Source of the DNA: Reticulascus tulasneorum
Taxonomy: Eukaryota > Ascomycota > Sordariomycetes > Glomerellales > Reticulascaceae
Direction: 5' to 3'
Assembly (NCBI GenBank): GCA_001557505.1
Contig: LSAX01000003.1
Span: 2,418,001-2,482,000 of the forward strand
DNA: 64,000 bases
In this document: positions 1 to 11,598 of the stretch, piece after piece
Layout: every line of letters starts with the position of its first letter
Position numbering within the stretch: position 1 is the first letter of the stretch
Notes under the pieces: generated by a model
What the model was told of the DNA's origin: nothing
What the model saw: only the letters and a program-made list of their open reading frames with translations
Database searches by the model: none
Position numbers and translations under genes: made by a program

Positions 1-573
1 GTAAGCAACCGGATGCGCTCCGACCCGGAGAGCGCAGGCACTGCCTTAGCCATTGATTGTTTGATTGTTGGAGTTCAAATCTGGAGAGAAAGGGCATGGT
101 CTGTCTGCCGTCTTGCTGAGAGCTCAGCATGAGATGCCTCGGGACGGAGGGCTACATACTGTGGAGGGGTGCAGTGAGCTCCGATAAGATAAAGGGCATT
201 ACTTCGGTAGATTTGCAGGGCGGACAGGTACCTCATTTCCAAAACGACGTAAAGGTCACGACCTTCCAGATACCAATGCAGAAACGGCAACAGATAACGC
301 AACAACAATATATTCATTATTCCTGGGGCAAGAGGAAGGGGTCGATAGCAAGAGCTTTGCAGATAATTTTACTTTTGAACTATTGCCTTGCTCTGGAGCA
401 TCATCAGCCGTATTGGAGAACCAGCGGTACTTGATCTATCGTTCTGCCTCAGGCAATAAGTTACCTTGGCGCTGAGCACCTCACGATCTCATCCCCAACG
501 ACTTCAAACCGATCAAGCTCCATAATCATCAGGACTCGGGCCCCTTTCCGAGACTAACCTAGCCACAGTCCAG
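1..573. other. Intergenic, left edge of window
   Basis: I see no convincing coding region here. The short open frames on both strands lack recognisable motifs and overlap one another. The right part is presumably promoter and 5' leader of the phosphatase gene that starts at 574. Confidence 0.5.
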
Positions 574-2449
574 ATGCATCGCGCGGCAGTGCGGGTGTTC
601 CGAACAACCTACCAATGTACGGTTCGAGGCTTCTCACGCGCTAGTCGACGAGGGTTCTCCGTACAGAACTCGTCCTTCGGTCCCCAAGGCCTGCGATCTC
701 CCGCCCACGCAGAGCACGCCGTAGAGCCCCTCAAGTCCTCGATGTACTTTCGCCGATTTTCAGTCGCGCTTGTCTCAAGCCTTGTTGGATACGGTGCTTG
801 GTACACATACAACACGCCTGGCCTGGAGAAGGGCCAAGGTCTTGCTCGGAGCTTCACCACTGGACAGACAGGAGGGGATGCAGTGCCCACGCGGACTGTG
901 TTGGTTGTTGGAGCAGACGAGCTTCACACGGGCACGTTCGTAGGAGAGGGACCGATATCCAAGACAACAAGCAGCGACGGCAGGAAGGTGCTCGAGATGC
1001 TCACCCCAGATCAGGCTACACAGACGCTGCGGAAGAGTGAGCAGTCTTACTTGGTCAACAGAGGACAGGGTGTCTTAAGATACGATATTGTCCAGCTGCC
1101 CAGCAATGACCCCATAGAAGACGACCATGCCGAGAAAATAGTCGAAGTACCCAGTCGGAAAGACAACCTGGAAGGGAACAACAGCGACTGGATGTTTTGG
1201 GGTGTATTTGATGGCCACGCGTAGGTGCTGTCGACTTCGCAAGAGACCATTCCTACTAACTCATTCCACAGGGGCTGGACTACCTCCGCAAAACTGCGCC
1301 AGACTTTGATTGGCTCTGTAGCCAGAGAGCTTAACAACACTTACAAAGCCGCGGCGGGAAAGTCACCGGCAGCTGAAGCCGTCGAGGCTGCCATCAAGTC
1401 CGGTTTCACACGACTGGATGATGAAATCGTCCACCAAAGTGTCGAAAAGGTGTTGAAGGCAGGCTCCAAAACTATTGCCGCAGAACTCCTGGCTCCAGCT
1501 TTATCCGGTTCTTGTGCTCTACTCTCTTTTTACGATAGCAGGACGAAGCTACTGCGCGTTGCTTGCACAGGTGACTCCCGGGCGGTGCTTGGTCGACGAT
1601 CAGAGTCTGGAAAATGGACAGCGACTCCCCTGTCGGAGGATCAGACCGGCAGCAACCCCAACGAGGCAGCCAGGATGCGTAAAGCTCACCCTGGCGAAGA
1701 GCGAGTAGTACATAATGGCCGAGTTCTAGGTGGTCTAGAGCCTACTCGCGCTTTTGGAGATGCGAGCTATAAGTGGAGCCGAGAGATCACCAACAGACTA
1801 CGAGAGTCGTTCTTCGCAAGAAGCGCATCCCCTCTACTGAAGACTCCTCCGTATGTCACTGCAGAGCCAGTCGTAACCACTACCAAGATCAACCCCGAGA
1901 AAGGAGACTTCCTCGTCATGGCAACCGATGGGCTGTGGGAGATGTTGACCAACGAGGAAGTCGTTGGTCTCGTGGGGAAATGGATCGAGAGTCAAGCTGC
2001 TGGTTCCTCGAACTCGCAGTTTGATTCCGTGTGGTCGAAGATCTTTGGATCCAGTCAGGCTGGCCTACCGGTCGAGAGAGCCAATGGAGCCAATGGACCC
2101 GACGGTCAGAAGACACCCATTCGAGTACAACAATGGGGTCTTTCCCCCGACAGTACGGATCGGTTTGTTGTGAAGGATAAGAATGTGGCGACTCATCTGA
2201 TTCGCAATGCCCTTGGTGGCAAGAACGAGGAGCAGGTTTGCGCTCTGTTAACTCTGCCTTCTCCATTTTCTAGACGATACCGGTAATTACATTCTATCCA
2301 ACGCTTAGATTCCGGAACTAATAACTCTGTATAGGGACGATCTTACAGTTCAAGTCATCTTCTTCGGCAACGGTGACAGGACCGGCGAAGTGGTGATGAA
2401 TCAAGAGGCCACAGCTCCTTCAGACGAGCCCTTGAAGGCGAAACTATAA
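574..2449 (+). CDS. PTC5: Mitochondrial PP2C-type protein phosphatase (Ptc5-like)
   Basis: Exons 574-1220, 1272-2282 and 2335-2449 give 590 aa. The first intron has a textbook TACTAAC branch site. The product is a Mg2+/Mn2+-dependent PP2C phosphatase. The family motifs are present in order: FDGHAG around residues 212-217 with metal-binding Asp, SGSCALL, CTGDSRAVLG, GGLEPTRAFGDA, and ATDGLWEML with a second metal Asp near 435. The N-terminus is rich in Arg and Ser and poor in acidic residues, then has one hydrophobic stretch (about residues 63-78). That fits a mitochondrial presequence plus an inner-membrane anchor. Yeast Ptc5 and animal PDP, which dephosphorylate pyruvate dehydrogenase E1 alpha, share this layout, so I infer that role. 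The PP2C call is firm. The Ptc5 assignment rests on the presequence, anchor and long catalytic domain. It is convergent with the transporter downstream. Confidence 0.85.
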
Positions 2450-2944
2450 AGACCGGCTACAATTCTTTTCTCGTTATGCATTTCTGCTTCATTTGCACTC
2501 TGGACCACACACAGGTTGGGAGATACGGAGTTCGACAGGGGACCTGGACCTATTGATGCTTTGAAACCGTGAGTTAGGCGAGTGATGTACAGTTACAGAT
2601 ACCAGCTCTTAGAAAGTTTGCTTCGGCAGCAGTCTCAGACAATTTTCAGATAAATCAAACCAAAGTCTTCTGATTCATAGATGGTGTTTTGTGGCAACCC
2701 TTTAACTTCCAAACAGCTTGTATCTATTCACCAGAACCGGTTGCCAGAAATGAGCATGATGGAGATTAACCTCTCGTACTAGTAGTGATCTTGTCCCCGC
2801 AAACAGGCCGGTGCTCACAATCTGAAATGCCACTCTACGCGCCTTGACGCCTGTTCCCGCAAATTGGGACCGTGTACGAACAATGCGCCTCTAGTATCAA
2901 TAATGAGACAGTTGGATATCATACAACGTAGTACAAAGTCGTTC
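2450..2944. other. Intergenic between convergent genes
   Basis: This holds the 3' ends of the phosphatase and transporter transcripts. I see no gene. A 12-nt match to a conserved LSU rRNA segment at 2770-2781 is treated as chance. Confidence 0.5.
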
Positions 2945-4518
2945 TTACTTAGCATCTTTCGGCCAAAGCAGCTTTTTCTTCTTTAAGCAGGTCAACATTG
3001 TAATGAAGACAATAGTCCACACAACCACGAGACAGCCGGCCATGGCACAACCGAATATCTGCAGCCCGTCGCTTTTGAAAGCCTTACCAAGTGCTTCAGT
3101 CGCCGTCACCAGTGCGGTATTTGGAAAGACGAACGACCACCAGGTCATCTGGAAAGGCATTTTGTGATCGGGTCGCAGATATTTCCACAGGGACCCGACT
3201 GAGACTAGAAAGAACCACATGGTCAGCCCCCACAGCCAGAGTCCCACCATCATGGACAATATTTTGAGAATGAAGACGGCGTGGTTTGTTCCCTCATCCC
3301 CCGCGAAGCCATCTGGCACGATAATGTCGGCTTGGCTTCCGAGTTGAACTGAGAAAGTCAATATACGGACAACAAGCTTATGGATCACGACATACCAATA
3401 CCGGCAACTGTAAAGCCAAATGGTCCGATTGATATGAACTATGCACTGGTTAGAGATAGCATCTCGGCCTTGATGGCTAGACTTACGACACCAGGCCGCT
3501 GCGAATCCCTTGGCAGCTTCTGCGTCATCAACCGGTATATGAAGGCGGCTGAGATCATAAATGCTATAAGACACCCGGTTCCCTGGGTAGTGATAGCGCA
3601 TAGAGCAATGGCGGTTGTGTTTATAGGAACAGGATGCTGTGCAGCTGTGGCCGAAGCAATGAAATTTCCCGCAAAAGATGCCGTCAGGAGTAGCGGATAT
3701 GCCGGGAAGACCCAGGTCGGCGTCATGGTGTGGACTGGGAAGACTCTGCCCGAACATTAGATGCGATATCCCTAGACGGCATTGACGCACTCACAAGGTA
3801 GACCAGAGAATGAGGTACATTCCAGCACTGGCGATCATGCTCAGCGCAATGTAAAACCAGAACATGACTTGCATGGTCCGAACCAGCCATGGCCCAACAT
3901 GCGGAATGCCGTATTCGCAGATATTAATGAATATTATGGCGAGTCTAGTACCAATCAGGACAGCGAACAATAAAATGGTACATATATACTCACGATACAA
4001 TCTGCAAGCGGGTTAGCAGGGAGGCGGAGAGAATCATGATACGAAGAAGGTCGTGGACTTACAAAGGAGGGAATAAACAGTGACTCCATCTGATCGGTGA
4101 AGGAATGGATAAAATCTCCTGGCCGAAGGTGGAACCGCAACGACATTATGATGCAATTCAAGATGAAGAGGACGAGGTTTAAGAGGAAGAAGGCGAGCCC
4201 TATTCCATCAAGCCAAGCTGACCGATATGGAACTGCAGACACTTGGTAAATAGACATGGGATATATAAATGAGGTACGTACTGGAATGCATAACGTTTGC
4301 AATGCCTCCTGTTGCCTTTTGAAGATATGAGGACCGGGATACGAAGCGATTGGGACGTCACACATACCATTGTCTGCAGTTTGTTAGTGTTGGCCCGAAC
4401 TTGCAAATAGGGAGGAGCCTTGGCACACCATAGTAAACCAAGTCCATTGATGGCAGGCGACCCTATCACGAAGACCGACTTTGCGCCCAGAGTGTTTACT
4501 ATCGTCACTGGATAGCAT
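2945..4518 (-). CDS. TDT-family transporter (Mae1-type C4-dicarboxylate/malic acid transporter)
   Basis: Nine exons, read right to left: 4518-4429, 4373-4368, 4315-4282, 4232-4063, 4001-3994, 3944-3795, 3745-3487, 3438-3396, 3348-2945. Together they encode 387 aa in one open frame. The family signatures appear only after splicing: WFTMTMATGGIANV at the end of the first helix, SFTDQMESLFIPSF, FWFYIALS, MTPTWVFPAYPLLL, RLMTQKLP, RPGVFISIGPFGFT and TWWSFVFPNTA. About ten membrane helices are expected. Members export or import malate and related dicarboxylates at the plasma membrane; the sulfite pump Ssu1 is a relative, so the substrate is not settled. Two exons are only 6 nt and 8 nt long. The start at 4518 is the least certain part: an in-frame ATG at 4734 would add 72 residues of low-complexity N-terminus. 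The C-terminus ends in a Lys-rich tail. Confidence 0.86.
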
Positions 4519-6133
4519 GTCATTAAGACTGGGGTGGTTCCCGGAGTCCGGCTGGCCCCTTGACCGACGGTCACCAAGAGCCGTTTCCGGGTCGGGAGCG
4601 GCACCGTGTGACGGCCGTGGGAAAAAGACCGGGCGTTTAGCCGGAGCGACAAACGGGATGTTGTCAGCGACTTTAGAAAAGAACGGCGGCAGGTTGTGCT
4701 CATCGGGGGACTCGTAGCCGCACGCAGCTACCATTTCAGACCGACGGGCGGCCATGCTGGGGCACCAAGGTCCTCGGGTCTGCTGGCGAACAACTTGGAT
4801 ATGACGTAGAGTACGACTAAGAAGCTGGGCTCGGCATGGGTGAAAGCGATGTTGACGTAGACGAGGTGAGTGAGAAACACGACGTGATTCAGGAATAGGG
4901 AGCCCAGATCGACCAGAGGCATTCTCTACGTTGGACAAGGAACGCGGTCCCGACACCCGGAGCTAGAGAGGACGATAAGGGGACGGCCAGGGCGACGAGG
5001 CAATGTTTCGCCTGTGGCATGGGTGTTGTAGATTGATTGAGTGGACGAGAAAGGTCTTCTAATGACAAGACGTTGTGAGACGCGCAAACGGAATGAAAGA
5101 TGAACACAGGGTCGTTTCGCTTTGCTTAGGTGGTAGATTGTAGAGATGGTGATATATGCATGTACATCAACGAAGGTGGTTGATATGCGGACGAGTTGTG
5201 CAGATCATTGTTGCAGAAGATGGAACAAAACTGCCAATGCTAAGTTTGTGCAAGCCAGAAATCCGCAATCAAAAAAAGGTACGAGAACGGTGGTGCCTTC
5301 GGTATGATAAAGGAAGGTTCAAACTTTCTGGAGTCCCTTACAAATGTAGATAGCTACAAGAGCTAAGTCCAACAAAAGCCAAACACTAAGCAATGCGTGA
5401 AATTCTTGGCCTGTCGTCATTCTCCGGCCGCCGGCACAGCGACCTTTTCCATCCCCCCCACACACCTCACTTGACCACCTCCGATAACATCTAAGGTCCT
5501 TCAGATCGGCATGCGTACTAGTTAGAGTGTGGGTTTGACTGCCGAAGAGAGGCATTTGATCCATACCTCTATTGGCCTGCCACAGTGCACCCTCGTCAAA
5601 AACATAATGATAGAGCGCATCGTCTTGGTAGCTTGACATAGTATGTGCCAACCCACAATCAAAGTGATTACCTACGATGACCTGCCCTCGCTATGAAGTT
5701 TACTGAGATTTCGGTTATTGCGGCTACGCCGTACCGGGAGATCGATCTGTAGTTTTGGATGCATGACACAACCTTGATGATGACTGAGGAAGTCTTACTG
5801 TGTATAAGAAATGATATCGCACCGTCTCGTCTTAGGGAAACACTCACAATTCACACAGTGCGGCCGAACGGGGGCCACTTACACGACCGAGACTGCAGGA
5901 GCGAGGACTGCCAAACCTTCCTGGACCTGAATATTTCACAGCCCATTGTCGAACACCTATCTGGACGAAGATAAAGTACGGCAGACCGCTGGTCATAGCA
6001 TAGCATGGCATACTGCGAAGACATTGGCCTAGTATTTACTATCGCTGTGACTACCAGCCTCCCTTGGTTATCTGGACTATTCACTCGAATCGTCGTCTCC
6101 ATGGCATGACACTGAACTCCATAATGTTATGAT
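4519..6133. other. Intergenic between divergent genes
   Basis: About 1.6 kb with no supported gene. The right-hand part of the GC-rich stretch 4519-4956 stays open in frame with the transporter and may be its N-terminal coding extension or leader. From 5100 to 6100 the sequence is AT-richer with only short overlapping frames. Confidence 0.45.
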
Positions 6134-7884
6134 ATGACACAAGCCATCCTTTCTCTCGGAGACTTCGCTCTGTCTGATACGAGCAATAACGTTTCCCTCA
6201 CAGTTGCAAGCACTATTACTTTAGTTCTGCCAACCGGCCACGGTCCGGTTGCAGACCCTCAAGAACTGAGTGCCTTGGTCAAAGCAGGCGAACTGTGGGT
6301 AGGACGCACTGGTATTTGTCGTCTTGGAATCAGTGTTCTACTTGATGGCCATGCGTTAGCTACCGAGGAGGGCCAAACCTTTATGAAAAATGTGACATCG
6401 TGGGTGGAGGAATCCGAGGTAGGTTCTGATCAGCCCCTTGCCTGAGCCGCCTAATCATGATAGTTATGGGATCGACTTGGTCTGCAAGTCGTACGGGACC
6501 ATCAAAGGGCCTATGCCTCAAACTCGACCTCCTTCACCATTGAGCATCCAGACTTGTCGTCCGGGCTTGTGGCGCCCGTGGACGCACCGGTTGCGGCCTT
6601 TCAGGAGGTCTCTGTATCCTTAAACTTTGGAGGCACTTCATGTAGGCCAGAGGGAAAACGATTCAGGACGGAAATAATCGGTACGTCCAGTAACCCTGAC
6701 CTGGGACTGGATTCGGATAGTCAAAGAGAAATCGATATGTTTCTTTCCGACTAGAAGCTGGAAGATACAGTCGACGTGCCTTTCGAAGAACACCCAACTT
6801 ATACAGCCCAGAACACTACCACAGACAGTGGTGTGCCCGTTGCCCTTTGTGACTCTGAACTATTCTCAAGCAGACGATCGACTAACAAAAGGAGACTGCC
6901 TGCTCCAAAATCACCCTCATCCTCGATTGGTGCGCTCCTGGCCAGTCCGCACCCACGGGTTTTGCTGGAAACCTGCCTCCACTGCTTGATAATTGGGAGG
7001 AAGCTATTTGCCGGGGTCCGGATCAGGAAACAAATGTCGTTTCCCTCGTTGACAAACTTGACGCCGGCTGTCTTTGATTTGCGATATCTCCAGGTATTTC
7101 TCCCTTAGCGAACTTCTTGGAGATTGGCTGAATGTTTCACTAGGCTGTAGGTCAACGATCCAAGTTACTTCCCCTACTCACTTCGATACTGGCTGGCTTG
7201 AAAGACGCCGAGTCGCCTCAGCTTCGAGAGAGAGCAGAACGACTGGCTCAACCTGGAGGCAGAAACCAGGGCTACTTTGCCCAACCGCGAGACCAAACTG
7301 CCGAAGACGCGGAGACCGGCATTCGGAGCAGGCTTTGGAAGCTGATTCAAACAAATACCAAGACAAGTAAAGCAAAGGCTATCAACATATCCGGCTCCTC
7401 AAAGACCACTGCGGGTATGCCCGTCAAAGAGGAACCCGTAGATTGGGATGCCTTAGACATTGGGTTGCTGGATTCGTCGTCTCATTTCGAAGATGTAGCA
7501 GAACCTATCCCGGCCGAAAGTGCCTATGGCCGCAGCCATTACCCGAATGCCATGCCAATCCAACAAGATGATTATTGGGACCTGGAAGACGAATTGAGAG
7601 CCACTGCTCGATCTTCTTTGCCCGAGGAGCAAGACGACTTTATGGGCATGTACGATGAAGAGTCATATCTAGCCTCTCAAAAGCCACGTCCGAGTTACCT
7701 TCACGATCCAGACGCTCATGACTTTTCTGAAGATATAGGGGGTGCAGGAACCGACCATCCAGCCGCGAGTTGGGCTTGTAGGGGAGAGGAAGGAAACGAT
7801 TTCATGTCCGGATCGCATGTCGATGTTCATGGAGATGGCCTGGGCAGCATCTGGGAGGAACATGGCCAGGACATATGGATGTAA
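6134..7884 (+). CDS. Unrecognised 521-aa protein with acidic C-terminus
   Basis: I do not recognise this family. Exons 6134-6418, 6464-6680, 6771-7093 and 7144-7884 join in frame. The second intron is forced by an in-frame TAG at 6752-6754, and the chosen acceptor (GATACAG at 6770) restores phase. The N-terminal 95 residues look folded and hydrophobic-patterned. The middle is Ser/Pro-rich with a basic KRRLPAPKS stretch. A helical segment follows across the last junction (LRYLQ joined to AVGQRSKLLPLL), then an RERAERLAQ helix. The last 150 residues are strongly acidic and include VKEEP, which fits a sumoylation consensus, and several DDY/EED clusters. Such an acidic tail is common in nuclear regulators, but that is only a guess. 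The start codon is the first ATG of the frame; upstream exons cannot be excluded. Confidence 0.6.
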
Positions 7885-8288
7885 GCCTGTCTTCAGGTGC
7901 TGAGATACGTTGTAATTGAAGAAACTGATGTCTATTTGCTAATTCAAGTCTCTGGTGAAATAATCTAACATTCGAAGAAGAATATGCTCCTGGATTAAGA
8001 GTGCTGGATGCAGCCAGCGATCATCCGAGCACTGGTGTTCTCCTCTCAATTCCTCCGTTCTGGTTCTCCTGTCATTGCCACGAACTAGGTAGCCAATGCA
8101 TGTCTGGTTTGGACTAGCGAACCCCAATGTGCAGACCAGGCGGCTCTGCAGTCCCATAATCCCCTGGCAACTTCCGGCTGTCGAGATCTTGGTTACGAGA
8201 CACCAGATTCATGATCAGCCTCTGCTTGTCGAACTGAATTGGTGACCACTTCATCCTCCCAACGCAATGTAGAACTGTCATGCGCCGT
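7885..8288. other. Intergenic between convergent genes
   Basis: 3' flank of the 521-aa gene and of the small membrane-protein gene. I see no gene or notable repeat. Confidence 0.5.
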
Positions 8289-8522
8289 CTACCTCATCGC
8301 TGGCGGCTTAGCTCCCGGTTTCGCTGCTTTGGGCTTCTTCTCCTTCTTTTTCTTTTGTTCGGGCTTCAACGTCGCGAAGTGAATATACCACAGTAGAATA
8401 CCCTGCAAGATAATGGCGACTAGAACGACTAGGAGGATCGTAAAGAGGATGGGCTGATCGTTCAGGACAGCGACGGCTTGCGGCGTGGCACCGATGCGGG
8501 CGAACCAGTCGAATTGACCCAT
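8289..8522 (-). CDS. Small single-pass membrane protein, 77 aa
   Basis: A single-exon frame starts at the ATG at 8522. The N-terminus MGQFDWFARIGATP is followed by one strong hydrophobic segment (residues about 27-49, PILFTILLVVLVAIILQGIL then LWYIHF). The tail is extremely Lys-rich (KKKKEKKPKAAK) and ends in Pro/Ala. By the positive-inside tendency the tail should face the cytosol, giving a tail-in topology in ER or another membrane. I do not recognise a named family. The clean domain order and the absence of a competing frame make it a likely real gene. No function is assigned. Confidence 0.7.
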   Translation of the reverse strand: MGQFDWFARIGATPQAVAVLNDQPILFTILLVVLVAIILQGILLWYIHFATLKPEQKKKKEKKPKAAKPGAKPPAMR

Positions 8523-9451
8523 GATGAGTTAAATTTGTAGAGTGCGAGAGGGTAATTGTCCAACAATGAAGATGGAGATTGGCCTTGAATATGTGATCGA
8601 CGTCGCTGGAAGAGAGAGAGTCGCTATGGGATACAGCGCCGATAAATTAAATAAAAGGTAAACCAAGAAATGATCGAGTCTCAAGTGCGCCTGTCACAAG
8701 GAAAACTAACAAACTGGACAGCTCAACGACGAAAGGGAAGAGAACAGCACAGGAGAGAAGGAGAGGCGGGTAGAACTGGCTACCACACGGCCAAGATGTA
8801 TGAAGATCACTCTGGCCCAAGCATCGGCTTCACGAAACGGGAAACGTCACAATGTGGGCCATTAAGGACAAAAGATGGCCCAAGGGTGGTCAGGGCCGAG
8901 ACCAGGTTTGGCAGTGAGAGAAGCGCCTCGGGGCGTGGAACATCGTGGGCAAGGGGCTCGAGGTGTTTCAAGTCTGCGCCAGAGTCGACTGATTTGAAGG
9001 CCGCGGATTGGGTAGTGTCAGGAGGGAAAACGACAAGCTTCACAAGCTTGGGATGATGCCGTGAGAGATTGCCGAATGAGCATAGCTGCTACTTTGTAAT
9101 ATGGAGCTGTAGGTACGAAGTTGAAGAGGAATCAAGGACATTCCTATTCGATACTTCTGTGTGGTTTTGGAAGGTCAATTCACCTTCGGCGGAGCTGAAG
9201 TCATGCATCTCTTTATGTGGACCCAGCTGCCAGCAGCTGCAGGCTGATTTGGATCTTGGCAGATTCGGCCTCAGGCAATTATACATGGATTGTTCCCCCA
9301 ATTGGGACAGCAAAAAATTGTCCCTGTTGCTCGCGAGCACTTCAAGCTCCCTTGATACTATTGTCGCTTGCAACCTTTCGGACCTGCACCGACGACCGCG
9401 TCCAATTGTTGGCAAGAAGAGCTGGCCAGCATCTTCAGTCCCCTGCCCGCG
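8523..9451. other. Divergent promoter region
   Basis: This separates the small membrane-protein gene from the uS5m gene. Long frames such as 9069-9455 have no motif and overlap others on the opposite strand, so I treat them as chance. It presumably holds both promoters and leaders. Confidence 0.5.
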
Positions 9452-11014
9452 ATGAACGTGGTGCGTCCGGCGCGGAGCGTCATCTCCTCCTCGGCCCGGT
9501 GTCTAATCGCGTCGAGGACTCCGGCATTACCATGCCAACTCTTCCATACTTCCGCCCACCGACCTGGACGACGGAAGTCGAGATTCAGAAATGTTAAATT
9601 CGAGCAGATGGGTCTGACGGACCCCGAGAAGCTCGACCAGTATACGAAGAAGCAGTTTCCTGCCTACACGGAAAAGGAGTTCAGCTTGCTGCAGAAGCAA
9701 TATACCCCCGAGCAGCTGGAAGCGATCAAGGCCGGTGAAGAAGCAGTTGACCCCAGAGATCTTGCGATTCAAGGACGACTACGAGATGACCCCTACCGGT
9801 TACCATATGTCGATGATTTCGCAATCGTTCACCCCATCATTGACTTGAAGCCGAAGGTACCCTCTGCACCAAACGAGAACAAATTTCTTCCGCAGAAGGA
9901 ATGGATCGACGACTATATTGAGAAAATGGCCGAATCGGCAGACAAAAGGCTGAATGACTCAATGGGCAAGGCGGTGGCAAGGGCTCTCAGAAAGGTCAAG
10001 CAGACGAACCCGGAAGAGATCGACTTCACCGAGGAGGAGCTTAAGGAGCTGGAAGACAATCCCGCCCTGAGACAAAAATATATCATTGACGCCGACAATA
10101 TGGAGATCCCCGACAGCCTTTTCCCACAGACAAGCGAAGGTGCTAAAGGGCCGACAGGAGAGCTAGAAGAGAAGTGGTGGGACGACATTGACAAGCACTT
10201 CTACGAGGAGCTCACGCAGGAGTTCAAGTCGGACAAGAACCCACTGATCCCATCTAAGGTTGAAGTTTGGAAGGAATTAGAGAGTACTTCGGGGGGGCGT
10301 TCGGCTCTGGCGCCAGAACTTGGAAAGGTGGAAGGCGTTGAAGGATTGTACAATGCCCCCAAGGATGCAGCAGATGACGGACTCGACGATACTGGCGCTT
10401 TCCAGGACATCAAAAAGGTCACCGGTATGAAGGTGAGAGATCTCTTGTCCATCATGACCAAGATCCTGGTCAACCGCAGTGTTTCAAACCAAACGCGTCT
10501 GGGCAAGATCCGCAGTTCCTCCGTCCTCTGCGTGGCCGGCAATGGCGATGGCCGCCTTGGTATAGGAGAGGCCAAGTCGACGGATTTGGCTACAGCGTCG
10601 CACACGGCTCGAATTTTGGCTATTCGTAACCTACGACCAGTTCGGAGGTACGAGAACCGGACCATCTTCGGCAATGTTGAAGTCAAGATCTCAGGGACCG
10701 TGGTGCGACTCCGGTCTCGTCCCCCTGGTACGTTTTGCTCCATGTTCCCGTAACTCTCCCCCCTGCTTCAATAAGAGTCTAACAACAGGCTAGGCTTCGG
10801 TCTCCGAGTGTCACACAGGATATTCGAGATGGCCCGCATGGCTGGCATCCACGATCTGTCGGCCGTGACGCTACGGTCGAGGAACCCGATGAATACCGTG
10901 AAGGCCGCGTACAAGGCGCTCATGAACCAACCTAATCCGGATGAGATCGCCATCGGCAGGGGGAAGAAGTTGGTGGATGTGAGAAAGGTGTATTTCGGCG
11001 GGTCTGTACATTAA
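9452..11014 (+). CDS. MRPS5: Mitochondrial small-subunit ribosomal protein uS5m
   Basis: Exons 9452-10727 and 10794-11014 give 498 aa. The C-terminal third is a clear S5 module. The double-stranded RNA-binding part contains RVVSNQ-like and GDGRLGIGEAKS segments (VAGNGDGRLGIGEAK is visible). After the splice, SRPPG joins FGLRVSHRIFEMARMAGIHDL, matching the conserved S5 C-terminal domain. The first 40 residues (MNVVRPARSVISSSARC...) are rich in Arg and Ser with no acidic residues, as expected of a mitochondrial presequence. The roughly 300 residues between are a charged fungal extension. The frame also stays open 28 codons upstream, but the ATG at 9452 begins the presequence-like stretch, so I prefer it. 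The protein sits near the mRNA entry channel of the mitoribosome in the family. Confidence 0.92.
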
Positions 11015-11246
11015 CTGTAAACCACTGTATATCGCGGCGCATCACTAGAATCATCTAAGAGCCGCCTTTTTCTGCTTTTCATCATTCATACATCCGTAGG
11101 TCTTCCCACGTGCGGCGTCATCCTCCAGGGTATATACTCTCTTCAAAACAACCATTCCGCTGGCCAGTCTTTCCGCACGTTCACCACACCCCAGTAATTT
11201 TTCGTCGACAGACATGTCCTCGTGTGGAGCGTTCCACGAAGTCCAC

Positions 11247-11598
11247 TCATTGACCGGCAGCTTGGTCGCCCCAGTCAATCTCCTGCTGCAAGACGATGCT
11301 GTAGACGCTGGCCTTCAAAAGTGTGAAGACCAAGCTCGTCTTGCGCTCGAGTTCGCGCAACCCGTCCAGGATCTCTGTGCTAGGTTGACCGCTGAGGCTG
11401 TCGAGGACTGAAGCTAGCTACAAAATTGGCGAAATTAGCTGGGTTTTGTCCATGCCCGTAAATGGCGGGGTGGGAATTGCGGAGGAGACCTGCCTTCTTC
11501 ATGTTCTCGGCTAGCTTTTCGTATTCTTCTAGGACTTCCTGCTGGAGAGGCGTCAGCTCCGGCTGTGTGAGCAGCGCCGGTTGGGGTTGTTGGTCCAT
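11247..11598 (-). CDS. DAD3: DASH/Dam1 complex subunit Dad3
   Basis: Exons 11598-11490 and 11413-11247 give 91 aa. The product starts MDQQPQPALL, then has the helical LTPLQQEVLEEYEKLAENMKK. After the splice it continues SVLDSL, TEILDGLRELERKTSLVF and LLKASVYSIVLQQEIDW, which is the Dad3 signature. Length and helical character fit Dad3, a subunit of the DASH ring that couples fungal kinetochores to spindle microtubules. The splice uses a plain GT donor (GCAG|GTCTCC) and the second of two nearby AG acceptors (GTAGCTAG|CTTC). Using the first acceptor would shift the frame. The gene is convergent with uS5m, leaving 232 bp between the stops. Confidence 0.88.

Noticed and set aside
2770..2781. CCTCTCGTACTA, a conserved LSU rRNA 12-mer in reverse complement
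   Set aside because: Flanking bases do not match LSU rRNA on either side; too short to mean a fragment.
3955..4365. Single-exon reading of the transporter middle part starting MCDVPIAS
   Set aside because: Those codons fall in introns; the spliced model restores conserved motifs that this frame lacks.
11414..11489. GC-AG intron in DAD3 (AAG|GCAGG)
   Set aside because: A normal GT donor 4 nt further with the second AG acceptor gives the same conserved reading frame.
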